Origin: Thalassotalea euphylliae
GTDB lineage: Bacteria; Pseudomonadota; Gammaproteobacteria; Enterobacterales; Alteromonadaceae
Direction: 5' to 3'
DNA: 64,000 nucleotides
NCBI RefSeq assembly: GCF_003390395.1
Contig: NZ_QUOV01000001.1
Span: 2,790,001-2,854,000, forward strand
Shown piece after piece: positions 44,470-52,713 of the stretch; the first letter of the stretch is position 1, and each line of letters starts with the position of its first letter. The notes beneath the pieces are model-generated. The model searched no databases. It worked only from the letters and a program-made list of their open reading frames with translations, and was not told the DNA's origin. The position numbers and the translations under genes were made by a program.

Positions 44470-44599
44470 TTACACCTCCTAGGCAAACCGTGTGCTACTT
44501 AGTTACGTAAACCACTACACTAGTTGAGAATAGCGAGTTGCGTGTTACACTAGCGCTTCAAATTTTTCCATCAATTCGACAATCCACTATACAGGTTTC

Positions 44600-47500
44600 A
44601 TGAGTAATTTTACTAGTCTGCTGACCCCGTCACTTACCGAAAATTCAAGTAGCAAAATTGATAAAAAAGAATGGGTTAACCTACCAGGCTCCAGTGCCAG
44701 TGTGGCGCTTTACTATGCTTCAAAAAATTCACAAAAAGGCAGCCAGCAACCGTTTTTAATCATTACTCATGACACCCCAAGTGCGATTCGACTTGAGCAT
44801 GAATTATTGAGTTTAGACAGCCAAAACGAACTCAGTATTTGCTTGTTTCCCGACTGGGAAACCTTGCCTTACGACAGCTTTTCGCCGCATCAGGACATTA
44901 TTTCGCAGCGTTTAGCAACATTGTACGATTTATCGCGTATGGAGCACGGCATTGTCATCGTGCCTGTGACCACGTTAGTGCAACGTCTAGCACCGAAAGC
45001 TTACCTTGATGCCAATGTGCTACTGGTGAAAAAAGGCGATCGTAAAGATTTACCTGAACTAAAACGAGATCTTGAAGCGAGCGGTTATCGCCATGTTGAC
45101 CAAGTGATGGAGCACGGTGAATTTTCTGCTCGTGGCGCGATTTTAGATTTGTTCCCGATGGGCAGTAACCAACCATTTCGCTTGGACTTTTTTGATGATG
45201 AAATAGAAGAAATTCGTCTGTTTGATCCAGATACTCAGCGCTCTAGCGACAAGGTTGAAGAGATTAACTTACTGCCAGCTCATGAATTTCCAACCGATCA
45301 AGACGGCATTAACTTATTTAGAAGTCAATATCGCGAAAACTTCAAAAGCACGATAGATAAAGAGTCGGTTTACCACCAAGTCAGTAATGGCATTATGCCA
45401 GCGGGCATCGAGTATTATTTGCCACTGTTTTTCGAGCAAACCAATACGCTATTTGATTACCTGCCACAAAATACCCTGCCGTTTGTGATGGGTGATATTG
45501 AACAAGCACTTGGCCAATACTGGCATGATATTGAATACCGTTACGACGACCGACGTTATGATCCAACGCGCCCACTGCTGCCCCCCGCACAGCTGTTTTT
45601 ATCGGTAGAAGAATTATTTAGCGCGCTAAAGCCCTTTGACCGCATTACAGTTTCTGAGCCAAGACCCCCGCGTAAAAAGCCATCACAGCATTTATTTAAC
45701 TGTGAAGCGCTGCCAGAGTTGGCGATTGATCATCAACAAAAAACACCATTTGCCGCCTTAGATACCTTTATTGCAGCGCATAAAAAAGCGCGTATTTTAT
45801 TTGTGGCTGAATCACAAGGCCGCCGTGAAAGTGTGCTTGAACTGTTAAAGCGCCACAATATCAAACCTGCAAGTGTTGAATCGCTTGACGAGTTTATCGA
45901 GAGCGACACTGCAACCGCTATTACCGTTAACACCCTTACCAATGGCTTTTTCTTCACCTTAGATGAGGACGGCAATAAGCAGGCGATTGCGGTAATTACC
46001 GAAACGGAATTACTCGGCGATCGCGTTAAACAAACCCGTCGCCGCGCCAAAGCGCAAGACAATCAAGCGGATGCCATCTTTAAGAACTTGGCAGAGCTTA
46101 GCCCGGGCCAGCCTGTAGTACATATCGACCACGGTATTGGTCGCTACCTTGGCCTGCAAACGATTGATACCGGCGGTTTAACTACCGAATTTTTAACCTT
46201 AAGTTATGCCAACGATGCCAAGCTCTACGTGCCTGTTGCATCATTACACTTAATCAGCCGCTATTCTGGTAACGATCCAGAACAAGCACCGCTGCATAAG
46301 CTAGGTAACGATACGTGGAGCAAGGCCAAGCGCAAAGCAGCCGAAAAAGTTAAAGATGTCGCGGCAGAGTTGCTAGACGTTTACGCCAAACGCGCCAGTA
46401 AGCAAGGTTACCAATTTAAGCGCAATAAAGAAGATTACTTGGCCTTCGCCGCTAGTTTTGGCTTTGAAGAAACGATCGACCAAGAGCAAGCGATTCACGC
46501 TGTGGTCGGTGATATGCTAGATCACAAACCGATGGATCGCTTGGTATGTGGTGATGTTGGCTTTGGTAAAACTGAAGTGGCGATGCGCGCCGCCTTTGTT
46601 GCCGTTAACGATGGTAAGCAAGTGGCGATGTTAGTACCAACTACCCTATTAGCCCAACAGCACTATGAAAACTTCCGTGATCGCTTTGCCAACTGGCCAG
46701 TCACCATTGAAGTATTGTCGCGCTTTAAAACCGCGAAAGAGCAAAACGCCGTGATTGAAAAGGTAGAAAGTGGCCAAATTGATATTTTAATTGGCACCCA
46801 TAAGCTACTGCAAAACAGCATTAAATATAAAGACTTAGGCTTGCTGATTGTTGACGAAGAGCACAGATTCGGCGTTAAACAAAAAGAGCAAATTAAGCGC
46901 CTGCGCAGTGATATTGATATTCTGACCCTGACCGCAACGCCAATTCCACGCACCTTGAATATGGCAATGGGCGGTATGCGCGACTTATCCATTATCGCTA
47001 CCCCACCAGCAAAACGTTTGGCGGTGAAAACCTTTGTTCGCCAGCGCGAAGACGCGTTAATTCGCGAGTCAATTTTACGTGAGATTCTGCGTGGTGGTCA
47101 GGTGTATTTCCTACACAATAATGTTGAAACTATTGAGAAAACCGCCCGTGATATTGAAGCACTGGTGCCAGAAGCCAAAGTGGTTACCGCTCATGGTCAA
47201 ATGCGTGAGCGCGATCTAGAGCGCATTATGAGCGATTTCTATCACCAGCGCTTTAACGTGCTGGTATGTACCACGATTATCGAAACGGGTATCGATGTGC
47301 CAAGTGCGAACACCATCATGATGGACAGAGCCGATAACCTTGGCCTTGCCCAGCTGCATCAGCTGCGTGGCCGTGTTGGTCGCTCGCACCATCAAGCCTA
47401 CGCTTACTTGCTAACGCCACATGAAAAGCGCATGACCAAAGACGCGAAAAAGCGCCTTGATGCGATTGCCTCACTGGAAGACTTAGGCGCTGGTTTTACC

Positions 47501-48106
47501 CTAGCCACCCACGATTTAGAAATTCGCGGCGCAGGTGAACTGCTAGGTGAAGATCAAAGTGGGCAAATGAGCCAAGTGGGTTTTAGCCTTTATATGGAAA
47601 TGCTTGATGAAGCGGTTGCCGCCCTTAAGGCCGGTAAAGAGCCATCGCTGGAAAATATTACCGCAAAACAAACCGAAGTTGATTTGCGTATTCCTGCGCT
47701 GCTACCAGAAGATTATATTTTTGATGTTAGCCTGCGCCTGAGCTTGTACAAGCGTATCGCTAGTTGTAAAGACAAAACTGAATTAGACGAAATTCAAGTA
47801 GAGCTTATCGACCGCTTTGGCCTATTGCCGCAAGCCACCAAAAACCTTGTTCATATTGCCAAGTTAAAGCAAAAAGCACAGGGCTTAGGGATTTCTCGCA
47901 TTGAAGTTGGTGCTAGCTCTGGTTCATTTGAGTTTAGTGATAACACCCAAGTCGACCCAATGAAAATTATCGGGCTAATTCAGCAGCAACCCAAGGTGTT
48001 TAAAATGGAAGGGGCAAACAAGCTGAAAATTGTTAAAGCTACCGAAGATGCTGCTCAACGCTTTGGCCTAGTAAACAATGTGTTAGCAGAGCTTACCAAG
48101 CACTAG
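44600..48106 (+). CDS. mfd: Transcription-repair coupling factor
   Basis: Removes RNA polymerase stalled at DNA damage and recruits UvrA. The 1168-residue protein has the UvrB-like N-terminal domains (PDWETLPYDSFSPHQDIISQRLATLYDL), the RNA-polymerase-interacting domain (GQPVVHIDHGIGRYLGL, about 509-525), and the RecG-like translocase with GDVGFGKTEVAMRAAF (Walker A), VDEEHRFGVKQKE (DEEH) and LTLTATPIPRTL. The regulatory C-terminus (VDLRIPALLPEDYI) is intact. Length is close to E. coli (1148). Confidence 0.97.
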   Translation: MSNFTSLLTPSLTENSSSKIDKKEWVNLPGSSASVALYYASKNSQKGSQQPFLIITHDTPSAIRLEHELLSLDSQNELSICLFPDWETLPYDSFSPHQDIISQRLATLYDLSRMEHGIVIVPVTTLVQRLAPKAYLDANVLLVKKGDRKDLPELKRDLEASGYRHVDQVMEHGEFSARGAILDLFPMGSNQPFRLDFFDDEIEEIRLFDPDTQRSSDKVEEINLLPAHEFPTDQDGINLFRSQYRENFKSTIDKESVYHQVSNGIMPAGIEYYLPLFFEQTNTLFDYLPQNTLPFVMGDIEQALGQYWHDIEYRYDDRRYDPTRPLLPPAQLFLSVEELFSALKPFDRITVSEPRPPRKKPSQHLFNCEALPELAIDHQQKTPFAALDTFIAAHKKARILFVAESQGRRESVLELLKRHNIKPASVESLDEFIESDTATAITVNTLTNGFFFTLDEDGNKQAIAVITETELLGDRVKQTRRRAKAQDNQADAIFKNLAELSPGQPVVHIDHGIGRYLGLQTIDTGGLTTEFLTLSYANDAKLYVPVASLHLISRYSGNDPEQAPLHKLGNDTWSKAKRKAAEKVKDVAAELLDVYAKRASKQGYQFKRNKEDYLAFAASFGFEETIDQEQAIHAVVGDMLDHKPMDRLVCGDVGFGKTEVAMRAAFVAVNDGKQVAMLVPTTLLAQQHYENFRDRFANWPVTIEVLSRFKTAKEQNAVIEKVESGQIDILIGTHKLLQNSIKYKDLGLLIVDEEHRFGVKQKEQIKRLRSDIDILTLTATPIPRTLNMAMGGMRDLSIIATPPAKRLAVKTFVRQREDALIRESILREILRGGQVYFLHNNVETIEKTARDIEALVPEAKVVTAHGQMRERDLERIMSDFYHQRFNVLVCTTIIETGIDVPSANTIMMDRADNLGLAQLHQLRGRVGRSHHQAYAYLLTPHEKRMTKDAKKRLDAIASLEDLGAGFTLATHDLEIRGAGELLGEDQSGQMSQVGFSLYMEMLDEAVAALKAGKEPSLENITAKQTEVDLRIPALLPEDYIFDVSLRLSLYKRIASCKDKTELDEIQVELIDRFGLLPQATKNLVHIAKLKQKAQGLGISRIEVGASSGSFEFSDNTQVDPMKIIGLIQQQPKVFKMEGANKLKIVKATEDAAQRFGLVNNVLAELTKH

Positions 48107-48115
48107 TAAGCTCTG
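48087..48115 (+). repeat. Hairpin spanning the mfd stop codon
   Basis: CAGAGCTTAC (48087-48096) and GTAAGCTCTG (48106-48115) form a perfect 10-bp stem around the end of mfd. No T-run follows; a weak attenuator before csiV or an mRNA-stability element. Confidence 0.55.
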
Positions 48116-48180
48116 TTATGATAGCTTTATGATGATAACTTTGCCTCTGTTTGCAATAAACCTGTGGTTAGCCAAGTAGT

Positions 48181-49935
48181 ATGCTCAACAAGAAATTAGC
48201 GCCGCTCAAAACAATAATTAAGCCAACGTGTGCGCTCTTGCCTGTGGCGGCTATGCTGTTAAGCGCCCCCAGTTTTGCGGCCAGAAAAATCGACAAACGC
48301 TGGTTTGAAGTTGAGGTGATCTTGTTTAGTCAGCTTGGCGATAAAGCGCAGCTCAATGAGAACTTTTCTGGTCAAGCGTCACTGCCACGTTATCGCCAAG
48401 TTATCGACTTGCTAACGCCCTACCTGCAACCTGATACCTCAACTTTGGAGCTGTTGCTGCCAAGTTGTGAAGGTCGAGCATATGCGCCGGGCTGGCAAGC
48501 AAAAGTCAGCCTGCCTGCACTGCATCACGCAAAATCGTTAGATGAAATTGATCAGCTATCAACGGAAGAAGCGGCGTTTGATTCATTAATTGAGTCAAAC
48601 TTAGGGACTGAGTTAGAGTCCGATTTAACCCCAGAATTAACGCCAGAGCTAGAGAATAGCTCAATAGCTTTAGCTAAGGCTGAGCAAGCCACCATAACCG
48701 AAACACTGCCCGAAACACTGGTAGATGATGAGCTTAGCAACCAGCTGCTGCCAGAAGATGAAGGTAATTTAGCAGCTGATACCTTTGCACAAGATAGCAC
48801 TGTTAGTAATGACGCTAGCAATGCTAGTGAATTTCCAAACTCAATCGAGACTCTTTCAAATGACCTAGGGTTAGTTGAAGAAATTATTCCTCTTACTGAG
48901 CAAGAGTTAGCCTTAGTCGCTGACGCAGAACAAGTATTTACAGCGCCTGAGTTTGTATTTGATTACCAGCAAGTTACTACTTCAGAAGAGGCACTGTGCC
49001 AGCCGATTATCACCAATGCTGAAAGCACAATTCACGATTACTATGCGTTAAGCCAAATTGCGGATAACAATGCCGATAACGAAAACTCAGTTGTTATTCC
49101 AATGGACAATTTTACGGGCCGAGTTGATGGCAATGAATTTGTTTACAGCAACGCCCCGTATTTAATTGATGCCGACTCACTAAAATTAAAAGATATCGCG
49201 CTACAGCTTAGACGCAGCAAGAATTTTAAACCTTTGCTACACCTTGGTTGGCGACAGCCTCTCACCAATCGTAAAAAGCCTGCTCTAGAACCAGCCATTC
49301 GTTTATTTGCGGGTGATCACTACCAAGAGCAATATCGCCAAGCAAAAGCGGATTATCAATCACAATTGTCGTTAAAAGCATTGGCGGAGCAATTGTCATT
49401 GGCAGATGAAAGCGCGGTTGATGACATCAACAACGCTGAACTTGCCATTAATAATCAACAAGCGGCGCTACTGGCAAGCATTTATCAGCAACTAGATGAA
49501 GAAGCATTTACGCTGGAATCTGTGCTAGCAGATATCGATAATCCAGACACTAGCACGCTAGGTTTAGATGAAAATTCAGGTGAAAGCGCCTTCTCAGAAA
49601 AACAACTAGCAGAACAGGTATTAGTTGAGCCTACATCACCAAATCAAGACTGGCTGCTTGATGGCCTGTTTAGACTACACCTTAATCACTATTTGTTTAT
49701 CACCGCAGACTTTAACGTCGCTGTACCTTACACAGCAGATGAACTCGCTGAAAGGGGTTCTAGCGAACAAGTGACTGACGCAGATAAATTTACCTATAAA
49801 CTGATCCCGTTTAGCCAGAATAAACGTGTGATCAGTAAAGAAGTACACTATTTCGATCACCCGTATATGGGTATGGTGGTGCAAATTCGCCGTTATAAAC
49901 CACCTGTACCAGAAACCAAGACAGAGAATGAGTAA
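48181..49935 (+). CDS. csiV: CsiV-family periplasmic protein (peptidoglycan-binding)
   Basis: CsiV of Vibrio cholerae binds peptidoglycan and is needed for growth with D-amino acids. The signal peptide ends near SAPSFA (about 33) and is followed by the typical WFEVEVILFSQLGDKAQLNENF; the C-terminus has FRLHLNHYLFITADFNVA and ISKEVHYFDHPYMGMVVQIRRYKPP. Between about residues 118 and 290 lies a low-complexity acidic region rich in Glu, Asp, Ser and Thr, making it larger than I expect for the family. Its place behind mfd is conserved in Vibrio and Shewanella relatives. Confidence 0.85.
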   Translation: MLNKKLAPLKTIIKPTCALLPVAAMLLSAPSFAARKIDKRWFEVEVILFSQLGDKAQLNENFSGQASLPRYRQVIDLLTPYLQPDTSTLELLLPSCEGRAYAPGWQAKVSLPALHHAKSLDEIDQLSTEEAAFDSLIESNLGTELESDLTPELTPELENSSIALAKAEQATITETLPETLVDDELSNQLLPEDEGNLAADTFAQDSTVSNDASNASEFPNSIETLSNDLGLVEEIIPLTEQELALVADAEQVFTAPEFVFDYQQVTTSEEALCQPIITNAESTIHDYYALSQIADNNADNENSVVIPMDNFTGRVDGNEFVYSNAPYLIDADSLKLKDIALQLRRSKNFKPLLHLGWRQPLTNRKKPALEPAIRLFAGDHYQEQYRQAKADYQSQLSLKALAEQLSLADESAVDDINNAELAINNQQAALLASIYQQLDEEAFTLESVLADIDNPDTSTLGLDENSGESAFSEKQLAEQVLVEPTSPNQDWLLDGLFRLHLNHYLFITADFNVAVPYTADELAERGSSEQVTDADKFTYKLIPFSQNKRVISKEVHYFDHPYMGMVVQIRRYKPPVPETKTENE

Positions 49936-50230
49936 AACAATGGATAAAGAAATTGAGATCCAAGCAGCGGTATTTCGCCGTTTATTAGCGCATTTAGATA
50001 GCCGCAAAGACGTGCAAAATATTGAATTAATGAACTTAGCTGGCTTTTGCCGTAACTGCTTTTCTAAGTGGACAGTGGCTGAAGCAGAGAAGTTAGGCGT
50101 AGAAGTAGATATTGATACTGCACGTGAAAGTGTTTACGGCATGCCCTACAGCGAATGGAAAGAGAAGCACCAAACACCAGCCACGCCAGAGCAGTTGGCT
50201 AAGTTTAACGAGTTAAACCCAAAGAAATAA
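49928..50230 (+). CDS. DUF1244-domain protein
   Basis: A 100-residue soluble protein: MNLAGFCRNCFSKWTVAEAEKLG and YGMPYSEWKEKHQTPATPEQLAKF is the complete DUF1244 signature, with C-x2-C (about residues 39 and 42). Function unknown. The ATG at 49928 overlaps the csiV end by 8 bp; an ATG at 49940 just outside csiV gives MDKEIEIQ and may be the real start. Terminator at 50315. Confidence 0.9.
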   Translation: MSKTMDKEIEIQAAVFRRLLAHLDSRKDVQNIELMNLAGFCRNCFSKWTVAEAEKLGVEVDIDTARESVYGMPYSEWKEKHQTPATPEQLAKFNELNPKK

Positions 50231-50314
50231 CTTAACGAGTTAAATTTAAAACAGAGCTTAACGAGTAAAGTTCAAAAATTAACTCTATAAATTAAGACTC
50301 TAAATTAAGAGAAT

Positions 50315-50341
50315 AAAAACAGGAGCTTGCTCCTGTTTTTT
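50315..50341 (+). terminator. Terminator of the mfd-csiV-DUF1244 region
   Basis: AAAAACAGGAGC (50315-50326) and GCTCCTGTTTTT (50329-50340), a perfect 12-bp stem with a 2-base loop and T-run. Direct repeats of TTAACGAGTTAAA lie just before it. Confidence 0.9.
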
Positions 50342-50403
50342 AGTGCATCAAACAATGCAGCATAAAGTGAACTGCGTAAGACACTATAAATTTAGCAATT
50401 GAC

Positions 50404-50565
50404 CTAACTGCCGAAGTCTTGGTCTTCGCAGCCTATTAGTCCTAGCCAAAATAAAAACTCGAACAACATACCAGCGCCTACTACTAACAGAATACCCTTG
50501 TCGAAGCCAAGCCAATAACAAATAACAGCCATAACTCCGCAGAGCAATATCACCAACGCCCTCAT
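50404..50565 (-). CDS. Small two-helix membrane protein (53 aa)
   Basis: A short gene in an otherwise empty stretch. It begins MRALVILLCGVMAVICYWLG, then FDKGILLVVGAGMLFEFLFW and ends LGLIGCEDQDFGS: two hydrophobic helices joined by FDKG, with an acidic tail. GGGAG lies seven bases before the ATG. It reads on the opposite strand to DUF1244 and lies downstream of the signal peptidase gene on the same strand as that gene. I do not recognise it; small stress or membrane-protein regulators have this form. Confidence 0.6.
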   Translation of the reverse strand: MRALVILLCGVMAVICYWLGFDKGILLVVGAGMLFEFLFWLGLIGCEDQDFGS

Positions 50566-50664
50566 CTAACCACTCCCTTTCGAATGTTTCAGTTCAAGTA
50601 TTCCTTTTCCATTGCGATACTGTCATAGCGAAGTTGCATAACTAGCCTTAGTTATTCGTCTGCC

Positions 50665-51351
50665 CTAAGTTTGTTCCGGATCAAGCGGTTGAAAGAAACG
50701 CTCTAATCGTGGCAAATAATAGTTGTCATAGTTCAGTGAAAAAGCTACATGCTCACTTTTACCGACAATTTCACGACGAGGCACAAAGCCAATAAAACGT
50801 GAGTCAGCGCTGTTATCTCGGTTATCGCCTAATACTAAGTAATGCCCTTTAGGCACTGTCACTTGATTAAAACTATCAAATGCTCGTTTGGTGTTAGAGG
50901 TGCGAACAAAGTGCTGTTTGCTGCTTGCATGGCTAGGCTGCTCTATATAGTCATTAACTGTATTTGAAGTATCGACTATTTTATAGTTTGACGGCTGTTC
51001 ATTAATAAATACGCGATTATCGATCATCGACACGGTATCACCGGGTAAGCCAATCACCCGCTTAACCAGGCGATTATCTGCCGCTTTAGAGTCGAAAATA
51101 ACAATATCACCGTAAGCTGGCTCACCGGTTTTCACTAGTGAAATATGGGTAAATGGCACCCGTAAGTCATAGGCCATTTTATTGATAAAGATGCGATCAC
51201 CTTCAACGATAGTCGGCTTCATTGAGCCCGTAGGTACATCGTTCCAGTCTGCTACCGCACTGCGAAACACACACATCAATGCGATAAAAACGAAAAATAA
51301 ACGATTTTCTTTGAGCCATACCTTAAAAGAAGAGCCAAGTTTCCTAGTCAT
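50665..51351 (-). CDS. lepB: Signal peptidase I (second paralogue)
   Basis: A type I signal peptidase, cutting Sec signal peptides at the inner membrane. One N-terminal membrane anchor (about 17-35) precedes the catalytic S43 in VPTGSMKPTI and K97 in NRLVKRVIGLPGD; the GDNRDNSADSRFIGFV box is intact. It is not in the usual lepA-lepB-rnc-era operon, has only one anchor and is short (228 versus ~300 residues), so it is probably a second, specialised signal peptidase. Confidence 0.92.
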   Translation of the reverse strand: MTRKLGSSFKVWLKENRLFFVFIALMCVFRSAVADWNDVPTGSMKPTIVEGDRIFINKMAYDLRVPFTHISLVKTGEPAYGDIVIFDSKAADNRLVKRVIGLPGDTVSMIDNRVFINEQPSNYKIVDTSNTVNDYIEQPSHASSKQHFVRTSNTKRAFDSFNQVTVPKGHYLVLGDNRDNSADSRFIGFVPRREIVGKSEHVAFSLNYDNYYLPRLERFFQPLDPEQT

Positions 51352-51614
51352 TACGAGTCCTTTTTAATAACGAATCAGTTTACTCTTTTCTAATCAAATG
51401 CACCGTCAAGCGCCTGAATAAATGTCGCATTAGATACGGCGACTTAGAGTACTGTAAATGAAAAAAATCGTATTTTTAATCAATCAGCTAGCAGCACTAT
51501 CAATTGAAATAAATACTCAAGTTAGGACTCAATCACTCCCATTAAGTTCCGCATCATTATATTTTGTAACATTTGGCTGGCACGTTGCGTGAATCTTCGC
51601 AAATTACCGGCATG

Positions 51615-52307
51615 TTAAAGAAACAAGGCTATTTCCTGCTCGGTTAAGTAACGCCACTCACCTAGCATCAAATCATCATCTAAAGTAATGCCACCAATGC
51701 GCTCACGATGCAACGCCTCAACATGATTGCCAACGGCAGCAAACATCCGCTTAACTTGGTGATATTTACCTTCAACTATAGTCAGCAGCACTTCTCGCTC
51801 ATCAATCATTTCAAGTTTAGCTGGCAGGGTGAGCTGATTTTCACCATGTAGTTGCAATCCTTCGGCAAATTTTTCTGCTACCTCATCGGTGACTGGCTCA
51901 GCTAACCAAACGCGATACGTTTTTTCGCACTGTTTCTTTGGCGAGATAATATTGTGTGACCATTTACCGTCATCTGTAATTAACACTAAGCCCGTGGTAT
52001 CGGCATCTAAACGGCCGGCAATATGCAGTTCAAAGGCACGATCAATTTCGAGAAAATGCAGCAAAGAAGGGTGCATTTCATCAACGTTCGAGCAAATCGT
52101 ATCTTGCGGCTTATTCATCATAATATAGCGCTGACCAATCAGGCTAAGTTGCTCACCTTCAATGGTCACCTCAGCACCATCCGCAACTTTAAAGGCACCA
52201 TTTTTTATCACTTCACCATCAACCCGTACTTCGCCACTTTTTAGCAGCTTCTTCGCTTCATTACGGGTTAACTCAGTGCTTTTACAGATATATTTATCTA
52301 ATCTCAC
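51615..52307 (-). CDS. rsuA: 16S rRNA pseudouridine(516) synthase
   Basis: Makes pseudouridine 516 in 16S rRNA. The S4 domain at the N-terminus (MRLDKYICKSTELTRNEAKKLL) leads to the catalytic domain with D101 in AGRLDADTTGLVLITDDG and the GKYHQVKRMFAAVGNHVEALHRERIGG motif. 230 residues, as expected for RsuA. Monocistronic. Confidence 0.95.
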   Translation of the reverse strand: MRLDKYICKSTELTRNEAKKLLKSGEVRVDGEVIKNGAFKVADGAEVTIEGEQLSLIGQRYIMMNKPQDTICSNVDEMHPSLLHFLEIDRAFELHIAGRLDADTTGLVLITDDGKWSHNIISPKKQCEKTYRVWLAEPVTDEVAEKFAEGLQLHGENQLTLPAKLEMIDEREVLLTIVEGKYHQVKRMFAAVGNHVEALHRERIGGITLDDDLMLGEWRYLTEQEIALFL

Positions 52308-52713
52308 AAACTCTACATGGCCTCTGTCATAAATATTTACAGTTATTCACCAGCTAAATAATAAAAATACAGGTAATAGATAAACACTCGTACTTCTAAG
52401 CTAACAATTAAACTATTGTACCATATTATATTTCTTCAATTGTCGTATAAAAATATTTACATAAATGTTAACCAGTCTATACGTCAAACTTATTTACATC
52501 TTTGTTGCCCCCTCTTTTTTCTTTTTGTACTTAAGGCGACCAAACCGTTTAAAAACATAATAAATACACACTGTTTACATAGTTTTTACAATTGGATTAA
52601 TAATTGCTTTTGGTTCTTTGCTGAAATGTGATGAGTGATGACAGGCGTTTGCTTCACTAAAAGCAAATTGTACTCAAGTTTCAGTTACCACAATAATGAT
52701 AAAAGGAAACATA
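52308..52713 (+). other. AT-rich 406-bp intergenic region
   Basis: Between rsuA and the divergent subtilase gene. I see no convincing gene: the open frame at 52416-52631 has no ribosome site and an amino-acid make-up typical of translated AT-rich DNA. The promoters of both flanking genes must lie here; I cannot place them with confidence. Confidence 0.6.

Noticed and set aside
52416..52631. 71-codon plus-strand frame between rsuA and the subtilase
   Set aside because: No ribosome site; composition (Phe, Ile, Asn, Lys, Tyr) typical of translated AT-rich DNA; no family resemblance.
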